In this document: positions 55,497 through 64,000 of the stretch, piece after piece | Numbering within the stretch: position 1 is the first letter of the stretch | Layout: every line of letters begins with the position of its first letter | Assembly (NCBI GenBank): GCA_048266425.1 | Contig: JBLWZN010000001.1 | Location: forward strand, 124,001-188,000 | DNA length: 64,000 bases | Source: Cerina sp048266425 | Lineage (GTDB): Bacteria; Bacteroidota; Bacteroidia; Flavobacteriales; Flavobacteriaceae | Direction: 5' to 3' | The notes under the pieces: model-generated | Database searches by the model: none | What the model saw: the letters and a program-made list of their open reading frames with translations, nothing else | Told to the model about the DNA's origin: nothing | Program-made: the position numbers and the translations under genes

Positions 55497-56312
55497 CTAC
55501 ATCGGCAAATACCACCGAAATCCGAGCCTGACCCCAAAATCGTTGAGGTTGCGGGTATAGCCGTCCGAACGATAGACCATAATTTCCGGCTCTACATAGG
55601 CATTGTATTTTAACTTTCCGGACCAGATGTAGCCCACCCGAAAATCCATAGGGATGGCCATTTTTCCAGTTTGGTAATCAATTTGCCACTCCGGCTCTAT
55701 TCCTGCGTAAATGCCATTGGACCAGGTGTAGAAAATATTGGGCTGCAACACGGCATAGGCGTTGGACCCATATTTCTCATTTCCGCTCACCGAGAAAAAG
55801 TTCTCTAGGATCCAGTACATCTGCCAGTTGCCCAAATCGGTAAAGGTAACGGTAAGGGCCGGGCCTATGGACCATTGATTGGAGCCCAGTTTTGGCGAGG
55901 TGGCCGTAGGTGCCGTTAGGTTCCAGCCCGCACCGAACTGCCCCCATTTTTTCTTCATCAAGATAAAGAACTGGTTCAGCGTAAGGTCGCCCAAGCCGGT
56001 GGTGCCGTCAGGGGCGGTGTTGACAAAGGCGATGACCCTGATGAGTTGGGGAAAGGGCAAAAGCGGTCCTTTTTTCAAGGGCAAAATTCCCCTAAAACGA
56101 AAATTTTGGGCAACCCCCTCCGTATTATGCGTATTAGTGATGATATATTCTTCCAGTTGAAGTTGCCAGGCCAAAGTGGTGGGGTTCATTATCTCCTGGG
56201 ACTGCTTTACGGAGGTCTTGGATTCCGGTTTTTCTTCTTTCTGGGCCATCATGGAAAAATTCACGAAGAATAATGCGATGGTAATTGCAATTATCTGGGA
56301 GCGTGATTTCAT
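55497..56312 (-). CDS. Exported barrel-like protein, unknown function (relative of 53652-54452)
   Basis: 271 residues with a signal peptide (to about M-M-A-Q). About a dozen amphipathic strands end in G-V-R-L-G-F-R-W-Y-L-P-M, fitting an outer-membrane beta-barrel. It resembles the protein at 53652-54452 in length, opening motif and the use of G-L-G-D/G-A-P-T-A-T-type blocks, so the two are probably distant paralogues. Both lie between the HAD/sulfatase genes and the locus end; a role in passing sulfated or phosphorylated small molecules is a guess. The start is ATG. Confidence 0.65.
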   Translation of the reverse strand: MKSRSQIIAITIALFFVNFSMMAQKEEKPESKTSVKQSQEIMNPTTLAWQLQLEEYIITNTHNTEGVAQNFRFRGILPLKKGPLLPFPQLIRVIAFVNTAPDGTTGLGDLTLNQFFILMKKKWGQFGAGWNLTAPTATSPKLGSNQWSIGPALTVTFTDLGNWQMYWILENFFSVSGNEKYGSNAYAVLQPNIFYTWSNGIYAGIEPEWQIDYQTGKMAIPMDFRVGYIWSGKLKYNAYVEPEIMVYRSDGYTRNLNDFGVRLGFRWYLPM

Positions 56313-56739
56313 GATTTTAATTTTTGTCAGTTACTATAAAAATAATCGTTACGCGTTTATGGTAGCTTACAATACTACTAACCATTAATTTTAATGCGAA
56401 TCAAGGGTTGAAAATGCCCCGCGGTTTCGGGGTCGGCCACTATTCTTTGGTTAAGGGTATTAGCTGCGCTGGCTAACAGCGTAACTATTGAATCGTCCCA
56501 GATGTAAACACGACTAACAAAACATCATTTATTTTTTGCATCAACCCTTCATTGGTGTTTTTAACTATTAATGACAGTCAATGCCCTTTTTGAGGGAATA
56601 TCGATTATAGGAGAAGCAAGACTTTGAATTAAACGATTCAGTTCTTGTAAAGTAGATTTATATTTTTTTTAGTCTTATTTCCTACGTCTTGGTTCTTAAG
56701 TCCAAATCCTAATTTTCACTAAAATAATGGAAGTGTCAT
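56313..56739. other. Intergenic region, no gene seen
   Basis: About 430 bases before the barrel-like gene. It holds a small G/C hairpin CCCCG-cggttt-CGGGG near 56417-56432 that begins with the AATGCCCCG also found near 55234. No open frame or RNA gene recognised. Confidence 0.5.
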
Positions 56740-57795
56740 CTACTTCTTATCAAAGGGATATATCACCTTCCAATCGTCCTTCATGCTTGCTATTGTCCAC
56801 CCTTTTTCATTGGCCTCGTCCAGTCCTTTGTCGAAAGTGCCAATTGGGGATTTCCTATCGTACGCCCATTCCCTAATGGAATCGGTATGGTGCACGTAGA
56901 GTTTAAAGGATTTAAAGGTGTTGGAGTCCGCCCAGCGCAGCATTTGTAGATCTCCGTCGGAGTTCCCAGCGGCAAAAACAGGTCGGCGACCGATGTAACG
57001 GTTTATCCCTACGGGCTTTCCTTCCTTGTCGTCTATCAGGTCTATTTTGGCCAATCTTTCAATATACGGCTTCCCGTCATTATACTCATATTTTGTCTGG
57101 ATGCTGCTTCCAATGACCTGATTTTTTGGGATGCCGTAAACTGCTTCCGTCCACGGACGCATAAATTCGATGCCTCCTCCCGATACGATAAAGGTCTTAA
57201 ATTCATTGGCCCTAAGATAGTCCAACAGCTCCAGCATGGGCTGGAATACCAATTCGTTAAAATGTTTCTTTTTGGTAGGATGCTCTGCGGTCGCGATCCA
57301 ATCTTTTACCAGTTTTTCGAACTCGTCCGTGGTGGTGCCGGAATGTGTCACCATTACTATTTCCAAAAGGCCTTTTTCTCCCTGTTTCATTAGGGTAGGC
57401 ATATCGTTTTCCAGCACGGCCTTATAGGGTTGTTTGTTCTTCCATTCCGGATGTTCCGGAGCCATCTTTTTTATACGGTCCAATGCAAAAAAGAATTGGA
57501 AGTATATGGGCTTTTCGGACCAGAGGGTACCGTCGTTGTCAAAGGTGGCGATACGGTCCATTACGGGGATAAAATTAGCGCCGTCCTTATTGGTGACGTC
57601 CTCTACGTAGTTGATGATGGCCTCTTTGGACTTGCCATCGTTCCAAGAGGGCAGGGGGTCGGTTTTCTCAACCGTATTTGATACTTCTGTTACTTCCGGT
57701 TTTGTTTCCGTCTGTTGTTTACAGGAGACCATAAAACTAATGATCATAAGCAGACCCAGTAACGGTGCGGTAAGCTTGTATGTTTGGATGCGCAT
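56740..57795 (-). CDS. HAD-superfamily hydrolase, lipoprotein
   Basis: 351 residues. Lipobox F-M-V-S-C (Cys25), so probably tethered outside the cytoplasm. HAD motifs are F-D-N-D-G-T (nucleophile Asp86, Asp88), I-V-S-G-G-G (motif II serine) and A-G-N-S-D-G-D-L-Q-M-L (motif IV aspartates). The family cleaves phosphate esters. A periplasmic phosphatase beside a sulfatase suits removal of anionic groups from imported glycans or other organics. It is downstream of the sulfatase on the same strand, with a terminator between them (57901-57945). The start is ATG. Confidence 0.88.
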   Translation of the reverse strand: MRIQTYKLTAPLLGLLMIISFMVSCKQQTETKPEVTEVSNTVEKTDPLPSWNDGKSKEAIINYVEDVTNKDGANFIPVMDRIATFDNDGTLWSEKPIYFQFFFALDRIKKMAPEHPEWKNKQPYKAVLENDMPTLMKQGEKGLLEIVMVTHSGTTTDEFEKLVKDWIATAEHPTKKKHFNELVFQPMLELLDYLRANEFKTFIVSGGGIEFMRPWTEAVYGIPKNQVIGSSIQTKYEYNDGKPYIERLAKIDLIDDKEGKPVGINRYIGRRPVFAAGNSDGDLQMLRWADSNTFKSFKLYVHHTDSIREWAYDRKSPIGTFDKGLDEANEKGWTIASMKDDWKVIYPFDKK

Positions 57796-57900
57796 GGTAG
57801 TGTTTATTTATATTAAAAGGATTTTAAAGAATTAAAAAAATCAATAAAAACTAAAATACGCTATATTTTTTATTGACATATTCGATTGTAGAAAAAAAGA

Positions 57901-57945
57901 AAAAATCGGCACAAAGGGCAATGAAATGTCCTCTATGCCGATTTT
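57901..57945 (-). terminator. Terminator after the sulfatase gene
   Basis: An 11-base stem AAAAATCGGCA / TGCCGATTTT-like with a long loop, followed on the minus strand by T-rich sequence. It begins 10 bases after the sulfatase stop. Confidence 0.75.
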
Positions 57946-57954
57946 CGGTTTTTC

Positions 57955-59577
57955 TTAGTTCCCGCCTTTCAATTCTGGTAAAACTATGCCTTTTTGTTTC
58001 AGAAGTTCTTTGGCACGTTCCGTATTCCTAAATCTTGTGATTTCCATAGGTCCGGTATATACCTCACTTTGGAGGGGTCTGGGTGGATACTCCACATAGG
58101 ATTTCATAAGGTCCTGGGTCGCCTTGTTAAAGATGGGCAAAGTCCAAGTCTTCTCGGTGTAACTGTTCATAAAAATATCATAACGCTCTTGTGGATCTTG
58201 CCATAGATCATAAATGGCAGGTACGGTGGCTACATAGGTCTCGTCGCCCCTCCAACCCAACTGTTGTCCTGGCATATCGCTTCCTGCTTGGGCGCCATTA
58301 TCGCCCCTTGTGTTGAATACGGCTTTAAACCTTCCTACCCTTACAGCACCTGGGGATAGTTCGGACTCGGTAAAATAGAACCAATCATCCCGGAGTGGCT
58401 TGCCTTCATTGAAAAGAACGTTGGACATGTCGTAGCTATCAAAAACCATTGGGACTCCTTCACGGTCATTTTTGGGCAATTCTACCCCTGCCAAGTTGGC
58501 AAAAGTAGCCATCATATCGAGGCCGCCTACAATAGCATGGCTGTCACTACCTGCTTTTATCTGACCTGGCCACCATGCAATAGCGGGGACACGGCTGCCA
58601 CCTTCCCTATCGGTGCCTTTGGAACCTCTAAATGGGGTGTAACCGGCATCCGGATAGACATCCTGCCAAGCGCCATTGTCCACGGTATAGATAACGATAG
58701 TATTTTCCGAAATGCCCAGTTCACGGATTTTATCCATCACACGACCCACGTTGTAGTCCATCTCCACTACGCAGTCGGCATATTTGCTCTTGGACGCCGA
58801 TTTCCCAACAAATTGTTTGGAAGGTAGGTTGGGCTGGTGGTTCTTCGCAAAGTTGACCGACATAAAGAATGGTTTTTTCGCTTTGGCGTAGGCGTCCAAT
58901 TGCTTTAGTACGTTTTCGGTCATCATCATATCCAGTTCGGCGATATTATCTTCCGTCACCTTGGATATTTCCCGGGCTTTTCCACCAGCTTCGCCTTCCA
59001 ATATGCCCGTGGTAACTTTTTTGAAAAAAGCCAGCATTTCAGGCGACATGTCCGGATTCCAAGAAGGAAATACATAGGTATATGCATTTAAGTGGTAGAG
59101 CACAACGTTTTGCATTTTGTCATAACCTTGTGCAATAGGCATCGAATAATCGGCCTCGCCTAAATGCCATTTCCCTGAAAAATAGGTGCTGTATCCGCCT
59201 TTTTTAAGTACGGACGCCAAGGTCCATTCAGCAGCCGGCAAACCACCACCTTGCCCTTGAAAGGCAACGGTAGTCATTCCACTTCGGTTGGGGATACGTC
59301 CGGTTTGCATTGCTGCTCTACCGGGAGTACAGCTGGGCTGGCCATAAAAATTCCAAAACTGCATGCCTTCTTTGGCCATACGATCTAAGTTTGGGGTGGC
59401 CATGCCACGGCCTTCTCCACCACCATATACGCCAAGGTCTCCCCAGCCGGTGTCATCGGAAATGAGCATAACAATGTTCGGCTTTGTTGGCCTTTTGTTT
59501 TTTTGTGCCTGTACAACCGTCAGGGAAAGACAGAATGCACCGGCAAGAAATACGGATAGTACTTTTACTTTTTTCAT
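57955..59577 (-). CDS. Arylsulfatase-family sulfatase, exported
   Basis: 540 residues with a signal peptide ending V-Q-A-Q. Type I (S1) sulfatase that hydrolyses sulfate esters. The maturation signature C-T-P-G-R (Cys83) is present, where Cys is converted to formylglycine. Metal-site residues include L-I-S-D-D-T-G-W-G-D near the start and Y-T-V-D-N-G-A-W later. The G-K-W-H-L-G-E block is also conserved. The maturing enzyme is not in this window. The substrate is not predictable from this; marine relatives act on algal sulfated glycans or aryl sulfates. The operator-like repeat at 59693-59710 lies about 115 bases upstream. The start is ATG. Confidence 0.92.
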   Translation of the reverse strand: MKKVKVLSVFLAGAFCLSLTVVQAQKNKRPTKPNIVMLISDDTGWGDLGVYGGGEGRGMATPNLDRMAKEGMQFWNFYGQPSCTPGRAAMQTGRIPNRSGMTTVAFQGQGGGLPAAEWTLASVLKKGGYSTYFSGKWHLGEADYSMPIAQGYDKMQNVVLYHLNAYTYVFPSWNPDMSPEMLAFFKKVTTGILEGEAGGKAREISKVTEDNIAELDMMMTENVLKQLDAYAKAKKPFFMSVNFAKNHQPNLPSKQFVGKSASKSKYADCVVEMDYNVGRVMDKIRELGISENTIVIYTVDNGAWQDVYPDAGYTPFRGSKGTDREGGSRVPAIAWWPGQIKAGSDSHAIVGGLDMMATFANLAGVELPKNDREGVPMVFDSYDMSNVLFNEGKPLRDDWFYFTESELSPGAVRVGRFKAVFNTRGDNGAQAGSDMPGQQLGWRGDETYVATVPAIYDLWQDPQERYDIFMNSYTEKTWTLPIFNKATQDLMKSYVEYPPRPLQSEVYTGPMEITRFRNTERAKELLKQKGIVLPELKGGN

Positions 59578-59692
59578 TTTAATTGTTCTTAATGATTAGT
59601 GGTGTTATTTAAAATAGAGTATTTGGAAAGCATCATAAATTTAGTTAAAATTCTTAAAACATCCTTAATTTTTTTTTGTTAAAGAAACACTC

Positions 59693-59710
59693 GTTTCGTC
59701 GTAACGAAAC
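59693..59710. promoter_or_regulatory. Operator-like inverted repeat upstream of the sulfatase gene
   Basis: GTTTCGT-cgta-ACGAAAC, a perfect 7+7 inverted repeat with a four-base spacer, 115 bases before the sulfatase ATG. It resembles a binding site for a dimeric repressor. No regulator gene is adjacent, so the call rests on the palindrome only. Confidence 0.4.
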
Positions 59711-60145
59711 ATACAGGAGCATTTAGTGAAGCCTATTAAAATATTTTCCATACCGAACAGAAACTTTGCAACGGCAAACTGCGGAATTCCCCATTAGTAG
59801 AGTAATGCGAGGTATTGGGAAAGTCTTATTTTTTTAAATTTTATATTTTTTAAACGTAATCCATAGGCTTCATGAACAAGAATAAGTTATGTTACCGTTT
59901 AAAATTTTAAGCCGAAAAAGGGAACAATTGCTTTTTATGGTACGGGTTGGTCCTTAGGGGATAACACCATACAAATCCCATCCCTACAGAATCGTTTGGT
60001 AGGGACACGCTCCAGATTGCCAAACTTGGATCTGACCATTTGTCCTACCAGTTCCTCAGTTCCTATTCTAATTTATTGCAATTGGGTTAGTTTACAATAA
60101 TGGAAAATCGATACATGTCTTTAACCCCTCAATAAGTGAAAATAA

Positions 60146-60185
60146 AAAGGGCAATTAGAATTATTCTTTTCGTCATTTGCCCTTT
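60146..60185 (-). terminator. Terminator of the bat operon
   Basis: A 9-base stem AAAGGGCAA / TTGCCCTTT followed on the minus strand by TTTATTTTC-like sequence. It starts 17 bases after the batD stop. Confidence 0.8.
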
Positions 60186-60202
60186 CTTGATTGTAGTCTT
60201 AG

Positions 60203-61561
60203 CTATTCCTCGGTACTTATGGGATTGAGCCAATCCTTTTGTCGTTCTCGGATTTCATGTTTTTGAAGTGTCTCTTGCTTTTTTAAAAACCGTTTTCTTG
60301 CGGCATTCAACTCCTTGTGAAGTTCAGGGTAATTGGGCCTTAAGGTAGTGGAATTATTAAAAATCGCCTTTTTTAGAACGACATAATTTTCACGAAGCTC
60401 CTCGGTTCCATGATGGACAATAAAATAATCCAAACTACTTTCTTTAAGATCTAGCTTTAACATCCAAAGCTTGGCCTCATTGAAGAATTTATATCCATTT
60501 TTTGCTCTTAGGGACCTACTTACTTTTCTATAAGCATTTTTTTCTGACCCAATATATTCCGAATATTTTCTTTTGATATAAAAATAAGCCCATCTAATAA
60601 AGTAATATGCAACAACTGAGACGGCCAGGACAAGCAGGATCAGTTTTAAAAACTGCTGCCAGGTCATTCCAAAAATAAGCGTGGCTTTTTGTTCAGGGGC
60701 CACTTCGGCCTCGGCTTCCTTTTGTAATTGCTTTTTAATTCCCGACAAAATTTGCAAATCGGGATTATGGGCTACCTGGATCGTAATGGAATCTATTACG
60801 CGTTTATAGTACTTATTGTATCGGTCGTTCCAATAGATAAACTCTTGTTTGGGCAAAGTAATGGTCCCTTCCTTCTCGAATAAATAATTGACGGTTTCCG
60901 ACCGAAAAGCGGATACGTAGGTTTTTGTCTTTTCGGTCCTGGTAATAGGCCTTTTAGGGTAGATACTGACCCCGGGAACGGAATCCCACGTTACGGCGGG
61001 AATAAATTCACTCAACGTACCCCCGGCGCTCCTTGAAATGGTACGTTGCAATACATCACCTACTTTCACCTTGTCTAAAGGGGCATTCCATTTTTGGGAT
61101 ACATTTAAAGAGCTGGATACCAGCCAGTCATTAGGGTTGACACCTAGAGGAACATCCTTGACGGACAATTTTTTCTCTTTGGTAGTTATCGTATGTTTAA
61201 TGCCCTTTGAATTTTCTGGTCTTGGTGATTCAACCTCGATACTCAAGGGTGACACTGTAAGTTCTCCGGCCTTCGTAGGAAAAAGATGGTATATAAAATC
61301 AACGCCTGTAAATCTTTTGCCTCCAAAAGTCCGACTATTGGGGACCGATCTAAAATATACGGTCAATGCCCCTTCTACCTGGATATTCCCGACATCGACA
61401 CCTGCGGTAAACCAGGTATTCGTATAAACGGAAACCGTCATTTCCGCCGGTTGGCCAACATATGGCTCCGTTGTGTTCAAAGAGACATAACCCACGAGCT
61501 GCTGTCCGAACCCTTGGACCGATATAAATAGGAAAAGTAAAAAGGCGCACTTCCTTACCAT
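60203..61561 (-). CDS. batD: BatD-family protein (aerotolerance)
   Basis: 452 residues. Signal peptide to about residue 19 (V-Q-G-F-G-Q), a large beta-rich periplasmic part with the BatD pattern (N-T-T-E-P-Y-V-G-Q-P-A-E, F-Y/F-x-P-T-K-A-G-E-L-T), one membrane helix (about 307-325) and a Lys/Arg-rich cytoplasmic tail. Bat proteins are linked to oxygen tolerance and stress in Bacteroidota and spirochaetes, with unclear biochemistry. Its ATG overlaps the stop of the upstream gene by ATGGTAA, so translation is coupled. It is the last gene before a terminator. Confidence 0.88.
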   Translation of the reverse strand: MVRKCAFLLFLFISVQGFGQQLVGYVSLNTTEPYVGQPAEMTVSVYTNTWFTAGVDVGNIQVEGALTVYFRSVPNSRTFGGKRFTGVDFIYHLFPTKAGELTVSPLSIEVESPRPENSKGIKHTITTKEKKLSVKDVPLGVNPNDWLVSSSLNVSQKWNAPLDKVKVGDVLQRTISRSAGGTLSEFIPAVTWDSVPGVSIYPKRPITRTEKTKTYVSAFRSETVNYLFEKEGTITLPKQEFIYWNDRYNKYYKRVIDSITIQVAHNPDLQILSGIKKQLQKEAEAEVAPEQKATLIFGMTWQQFLKLILLVLAVSVVAYYFIRWAYFYIKRKYSEYIGSEKNAYRKVSRSLRAKNGYKFFNEAKLWMLKLDLKESSLDYFIVHHGTEELRENYVVLKKAIFNNSTTLRPNYPELHKELNAARKRFLKKQETLQKHEIRERQKDWLNPISTEE

Positions 61562-63306
61562 TCGTTAGGCGTTTTTTCTTCGGTTATTTTTTTCTTCTTT
61601 ACCTGGTACTTGAACTTCTTGGTCAAAAACAGGGTGGGGTCGTCATCCACTTTTCTCATAAGAACATTATTGGGTATCTGTCCCTTACCGGATTTAAAAT
61701 TGTCCGGTACCTCATCCATTTCCTTGCCAATACGCTTTCCTGTATTGGTGGTTTCCTCCAACCGCTGTTTTTCCATATCTTTCTCGGTAGCTTTTTGCCC
61801 GCCACCACCTAAATCCTCCTTGGATTTATTTTGTATGTTGTTGTCCTTTGGAGGCTTTTTATTTAGGGGTACTTTCTTTGTGTTCATGGAGTCGCTACCG
61901 GCCAAGACTTGATTTACTTTTCTTAGGTTGTTTTTGGCATTTCCCATAGTTGAATCCGTAACCACCAATTCTTCAAAAATCCTTTTGGACTTTTCCAGAT
62001 CTCCCATTTTGGCATACGTCATCCCCAGATTGTATTTGCCGATAGACGAGGTATCCTGTTCAAAGGCTTTTTTTGCTTCCGCGTAATCCCCTGCCTTAAA
62101 ATAAGCCACCCCTTTGTGCAAGGGATCCTTGAATTCCGAGGCCGCTTTTTTATAATTCTTTTTGTCGTAGTCCATTTGGCCTTGATAATCCTTGGTATAC
62201 CAGAGGTCAACAAATTTTTGGGTCACGTTTTTTGACACTTTGGACGGATCTTTATTATCGGTACAGGAAGTAAACCCGATGATAAACAGTAGCCCGTAAA
62301 TGGCCCAGCCTTTTCTAAAACTGAAAAGGAAAAAGAAGACCAATGGTATCAAGAGCCAATATCCGTTGTCTTCCCAATTTTCTTCCTTATAGCCCTGCTC
62401 TTCCGTAAATACCAAATGTTCGCTTATTTCCTTGGCTACGGTCTTTATATCGCTTTTATCCAAGGTAAGGTCCATAACGTGGATGTTCCGAACCCCTGCC
62501 AATGCCTGTTTGGTCTCTATATTTAATTGGGAAGTAACCGTTTTCCCATTTACCTTTAGGGGATACTTGGAATTGACAAAAGAAGGAACTTCCCCACCGG
62601 ATTGGGTTGCAAAGGGATATAGGTACAGTATCACATTATTGTCCTGCATAAAGGCACTGACCTGCTGCACATCCAGACCTTCCAGGTCATCCGTGATCAG
62701 AAGAATTTTTCCTTGGGCCTTATTGTCGGTAAAAAGACTGTCCAGATTCTTGAAGAGGGCATCGAAACCCGTCCCTCTTCCGGGCATCATGGCGGGTTTA
62801 AGTCCGTCTATTTGGTCCTCGATTATCTTGTAATCCGTTGTAAACGGCACCACGGTATGGGTGGAGGCAGAAAAGACTTGTAAGGCGGTCTCTGCCCTGG
62901 GATTGGCATCAAGGAAATCATATATCTTAAATTTGGCCCTTTCCAATCGGTCGGGGGAAATATCGGAGGTAAGCATACTCTGTGAAAGATCAAGGGCAAT
63001 GACCAGTTTCGATTTTAGTTTTTTGGCTGGTTCCTTTTCCTGGTTCCAGGTGGGACCGAGAAATGCAATAAACCCAATTCCGAACAGTAGAAGCAAGGAG
63101 ATATGGATAAGGCGCGATTTCCATGCCGTTCCTTTTTGGATGACATAGGGCTGCAGGTGTTGGGCAATGTTTTTTTTCCAAGTGCTTTTTTCGATATATG
63201 CCAAGATGCCTACAAGGACAATGAGACCTATAGGAATAGCCATCCAGATATAATCCGGACGTAAAAAATGGAATTTTTCCCAGTCTATTTTTGAAATTTT
63301 ATCCAT
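61555..63306 (-). CDS. BatB-BatC fusion: VWA-domain membrane protein with TPR tail
   Basis: 583 residues from the ATG at 63306; a GTG three codons earlier is possible. Two membrane helices (about 20-38 and 66-84) precede a von Willebrand A domain with MIDAS motif D-L-S-Q-S (Asp106, Ser108, Ser110). Another membrane region follows at about 310-345, then TPR repeats (about 380-480; Y-F-K-A-G-D-Y-A-E-A-K-K-A-F) and a charged tail rich in Lys, Asn and Glu. This joins BatB (VWA) and BatC (TPR), separate genes in some species. It overlaps batD by seven bases. Upstream, a palindromic repeat divides it from batA. Confidence 0.88.
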   Translation of the reverse strand: MDKISKIDWEKFHFLRPDYIWMAIPIGLIVLVGILAYIEKSTWKKNIAQHLQPYVIQKGTAWKSRLIHISLLLLFGIGFIAFLGPTWNQEKEPAKKLKSKLVIALDLSQSMLTSDISPDRLERAKFKIYDFLDANPRAETALQVFSASTHTVVPFTTDYKIIEDQIDGLKPAMMPGRGTGFDALFKNLDSLFTDNKAQGKILLITDDLEGLDVQQVSAFMQDNNVILYLYPFATQSGGEVPSFVNSKYPLKVNGKTVTSQLNIETKQALAGVRNIHVMDLTLDKSDIKTVAKEISEHLVFTEEQGYKEENWEDNGYWLLIPLVFFFLFSFRKGWAIYGLLFIIGFTSCTDNKDPSKVSKNVTQKFVDLWYTKDYQGQMDYDKKNYKKAASEFKDPLHKGVAYFKAGDYAEAKKAFEQDTSSIGKYNLGMTYAKMGDLEKSKRIFEELVVTDSTMGNAKNNLRKVNQVLAGSDSMNTKKVPLNKKPPKDNNIQNKSKEDLGGGGQKATEKDMEKQRLEETTNTGKRIGKEMDEVPDNFKSGKGQIPNNVLMRKVDDDPTLFLTKKFKYQVKKKKITEEKTPNEW

Positions 63307-63342
63307 TAAGTTCACATTCTCGTTTCAATCGAATCATGGTTG

Positions 63343-63452
63343 ACCCCTCCGCCCGTTGGGCACCTCCCCTTGAAAAAGGGGAGGACCTAATTTCCCATTT
63401 TCAGTTTAAAAGTCCCCTCCTTTTGCCTGAGGGGTGCCGAAGGCGGAGGGGT
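63343..63452. repeat. G/C-rich paired palindromic repeat, copy 3, inside the bat operon
   Basis: Ends ACCCCTCCGCC (63343-63353) and GGCGGAGGGGT (63442-63452) are perfect inverted repeats; inner arms GGGCACC / GGGGTGCC and CCTCCCC / GGGGAGG also pair. It sits in the 204-base gap between batA and batB-batC. Confidence 0.75.
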
Positions 63453-63510
63453 ATATTTTATTTTAAATAGATTCCATTTTAAATTATGTAATCCACTCCA
63501 TTCTAAAGGG

Positions 63511-64000
63511 TCAACCCCTAATCCTTTTATACACCAAAATCAAATTGTTGATCAAGACCGCCAGGATTCCGAGTAACAAAGCCGCTCCCAAAGGGTAGTA
63601 GTACAATCTGGTCTTTGGTGTAAAGCTATCTTTTTCATACTCAATAGGTTCCAGGGTGTCCAATTCTTTGGAAATGGATGCCAAGGTCTCGGAATCCTTA
63701 GCATTAAAATATTTTCCGCCCGTCATTTGGGAAATTTCCTTTAACGTTTGATCGTCCAAGTCCGAAGCACTACTATTTGGATCTCCAATTCCAATGGTGT
63801 AGATTACTGTGGAATCGCGCTTGGCCATATTGGCCGCATCCAAGGGCAAAATTTCCATCCCGGAATCTACCCCATCCGTAAGTAGCAACATTACCTTACT
63901 TTTAATGGTATCCCTTGCAAACAGATCCATTCCTTTTACAATGGCTTTTCCTATATTGGTCATTTGCCCCGCCATTCCTACGTCTGCCTCGTCCAACATG
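63511..64000 (-). CDS. batA: BatA-family VWA-domain protein, 5' end beyond the window
   Basis: The last about 163 residues of a VWA membrane protein. They contain the later part of the VWA fold (L-L-L-T-D-G-V-D-S-G, V-I-Y-T-I-G-I-G) and a C-terminal membrane helix with a short R-I-R-G end. Neighbouring batB-C and batD identify it as batA. The start and the MIDAS motif lie past base 64000, so the listed end is not a true start. Confidence 0.85.
   Translation of the reverse strand, partial: MLDEADVGMAGQMTNIGKAIVKGMDLFARDTIKSKVMLLLTDGVDSGMEILPLDAANMAKRDSTVIYTIGIGDPNSSASDLDDQTLKEISQMTGGKYFNAKDSETLASISKELDTLEPIEYEKDSFTPKTRLYYYPLGAALLLGILAVLINNLILVYKRIRG

Larger units (their letters stand above)
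59578..60202. other. Intergenic region between sulfatase and bat operon
   Basis: About 625 A/T-rich bases. They contain the inverted repeat at 59693-59710 and the bat terminator at 60146-60185. No gene seen. Confidence 0.5.

Overview
The window looks like a chromosomal segment of a marine member of the Flavobacteriaceae (Bacteroidota). The evidence is the gliding/type IX secretion genes gldJ and porV, the porV-cdd-pdhA-pdhC order typical of that family, AT-rich leaders without strong Shine-Dalgarno sequences, tRNAs without an encoded CCA, and many lipoprotein or signal-peptide CAZymes plus a sulfatase. I cannot name the genus with confidence; the gene content fits the Zobellia/Maribacter/Arenibacter group.

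Layout. 0.16-5.1 kb: a tetR-tolC-hlyD-emrB type drug-efflux operon (minus) with two operator-like repeats in front of tetR. 5.8-21.1 kb: a nine-gene, mostly tightly packed minus-strand carbohydrate locus. From promoter side to end it holds an alkaline-phosphatase-fold enzyme, a GH109-type Gfo/Idh/MocA protein, a GH95 fucosidase, a second alkaline-phosphatase-fold enzyme, an endoglycoceramidase-like GH5 lipoprotein, a ThuA/sugar-dehydrogenase/PKD/cytochrome c fusion, a PhyH dioxygenase, a GH110 alpha-galactosidase and a CehA/McbA-like metallohydrolase. The known activities of GH109, GH110 and GH95 correspond to removal of A, B and H blood-group termini, and the GH5 resembles enzymes that release glycans from ceramide. 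The locus may therefore dismantle glycosphingolipid or mucin-like glycans. This is inference.

21.2-24.9 kb: a three-gene biotin-dependent acyl-CoA carboxylase. 25.1-25.5 kb: two tandem, homologous 37-residue genes with their own terminator, too short for ordinary gene calling. 25.8-29.2 kb: a GH18 enzyme and a DUF4838 protein. 29.6-30.9 kb: 6-phosphofructokinase. 31.4-31.8 kb: an initiator tRNA gene flanked by fragments of itself. 32.0-36.6 kb (plus): an alanine/glycine symporter, Era, Der and a second PhyH dioxygenase. 36.7-42.7 kb: a ClC channel/transporter, a small STAS-like protein, tRNA-Val, murF and gldJ. 43.2-49.9 kb (plus): porV, cdd, pdhA, pdhC, an M28 peptidase and an SDR; porU, expected between gldJ and porV, is absent. 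49.9-53.5 kb: GH43 and GH3 glycosidases. 53.6-59.6 kb: a sulfatase locus with a HAD lipoprotein, two barrel-like exported proteins and an AT-rich DUF502-like gene. 60.2-64.0 kb: the batA-batBC-batD stress/aerotolerance operon, with batA cut by the window edge.

No CRISPR array, rRNA, transposase, integrase or SusC/SusD pair was seen. Short G/C-rich palindromic repeats occur in several intergenic gaps.
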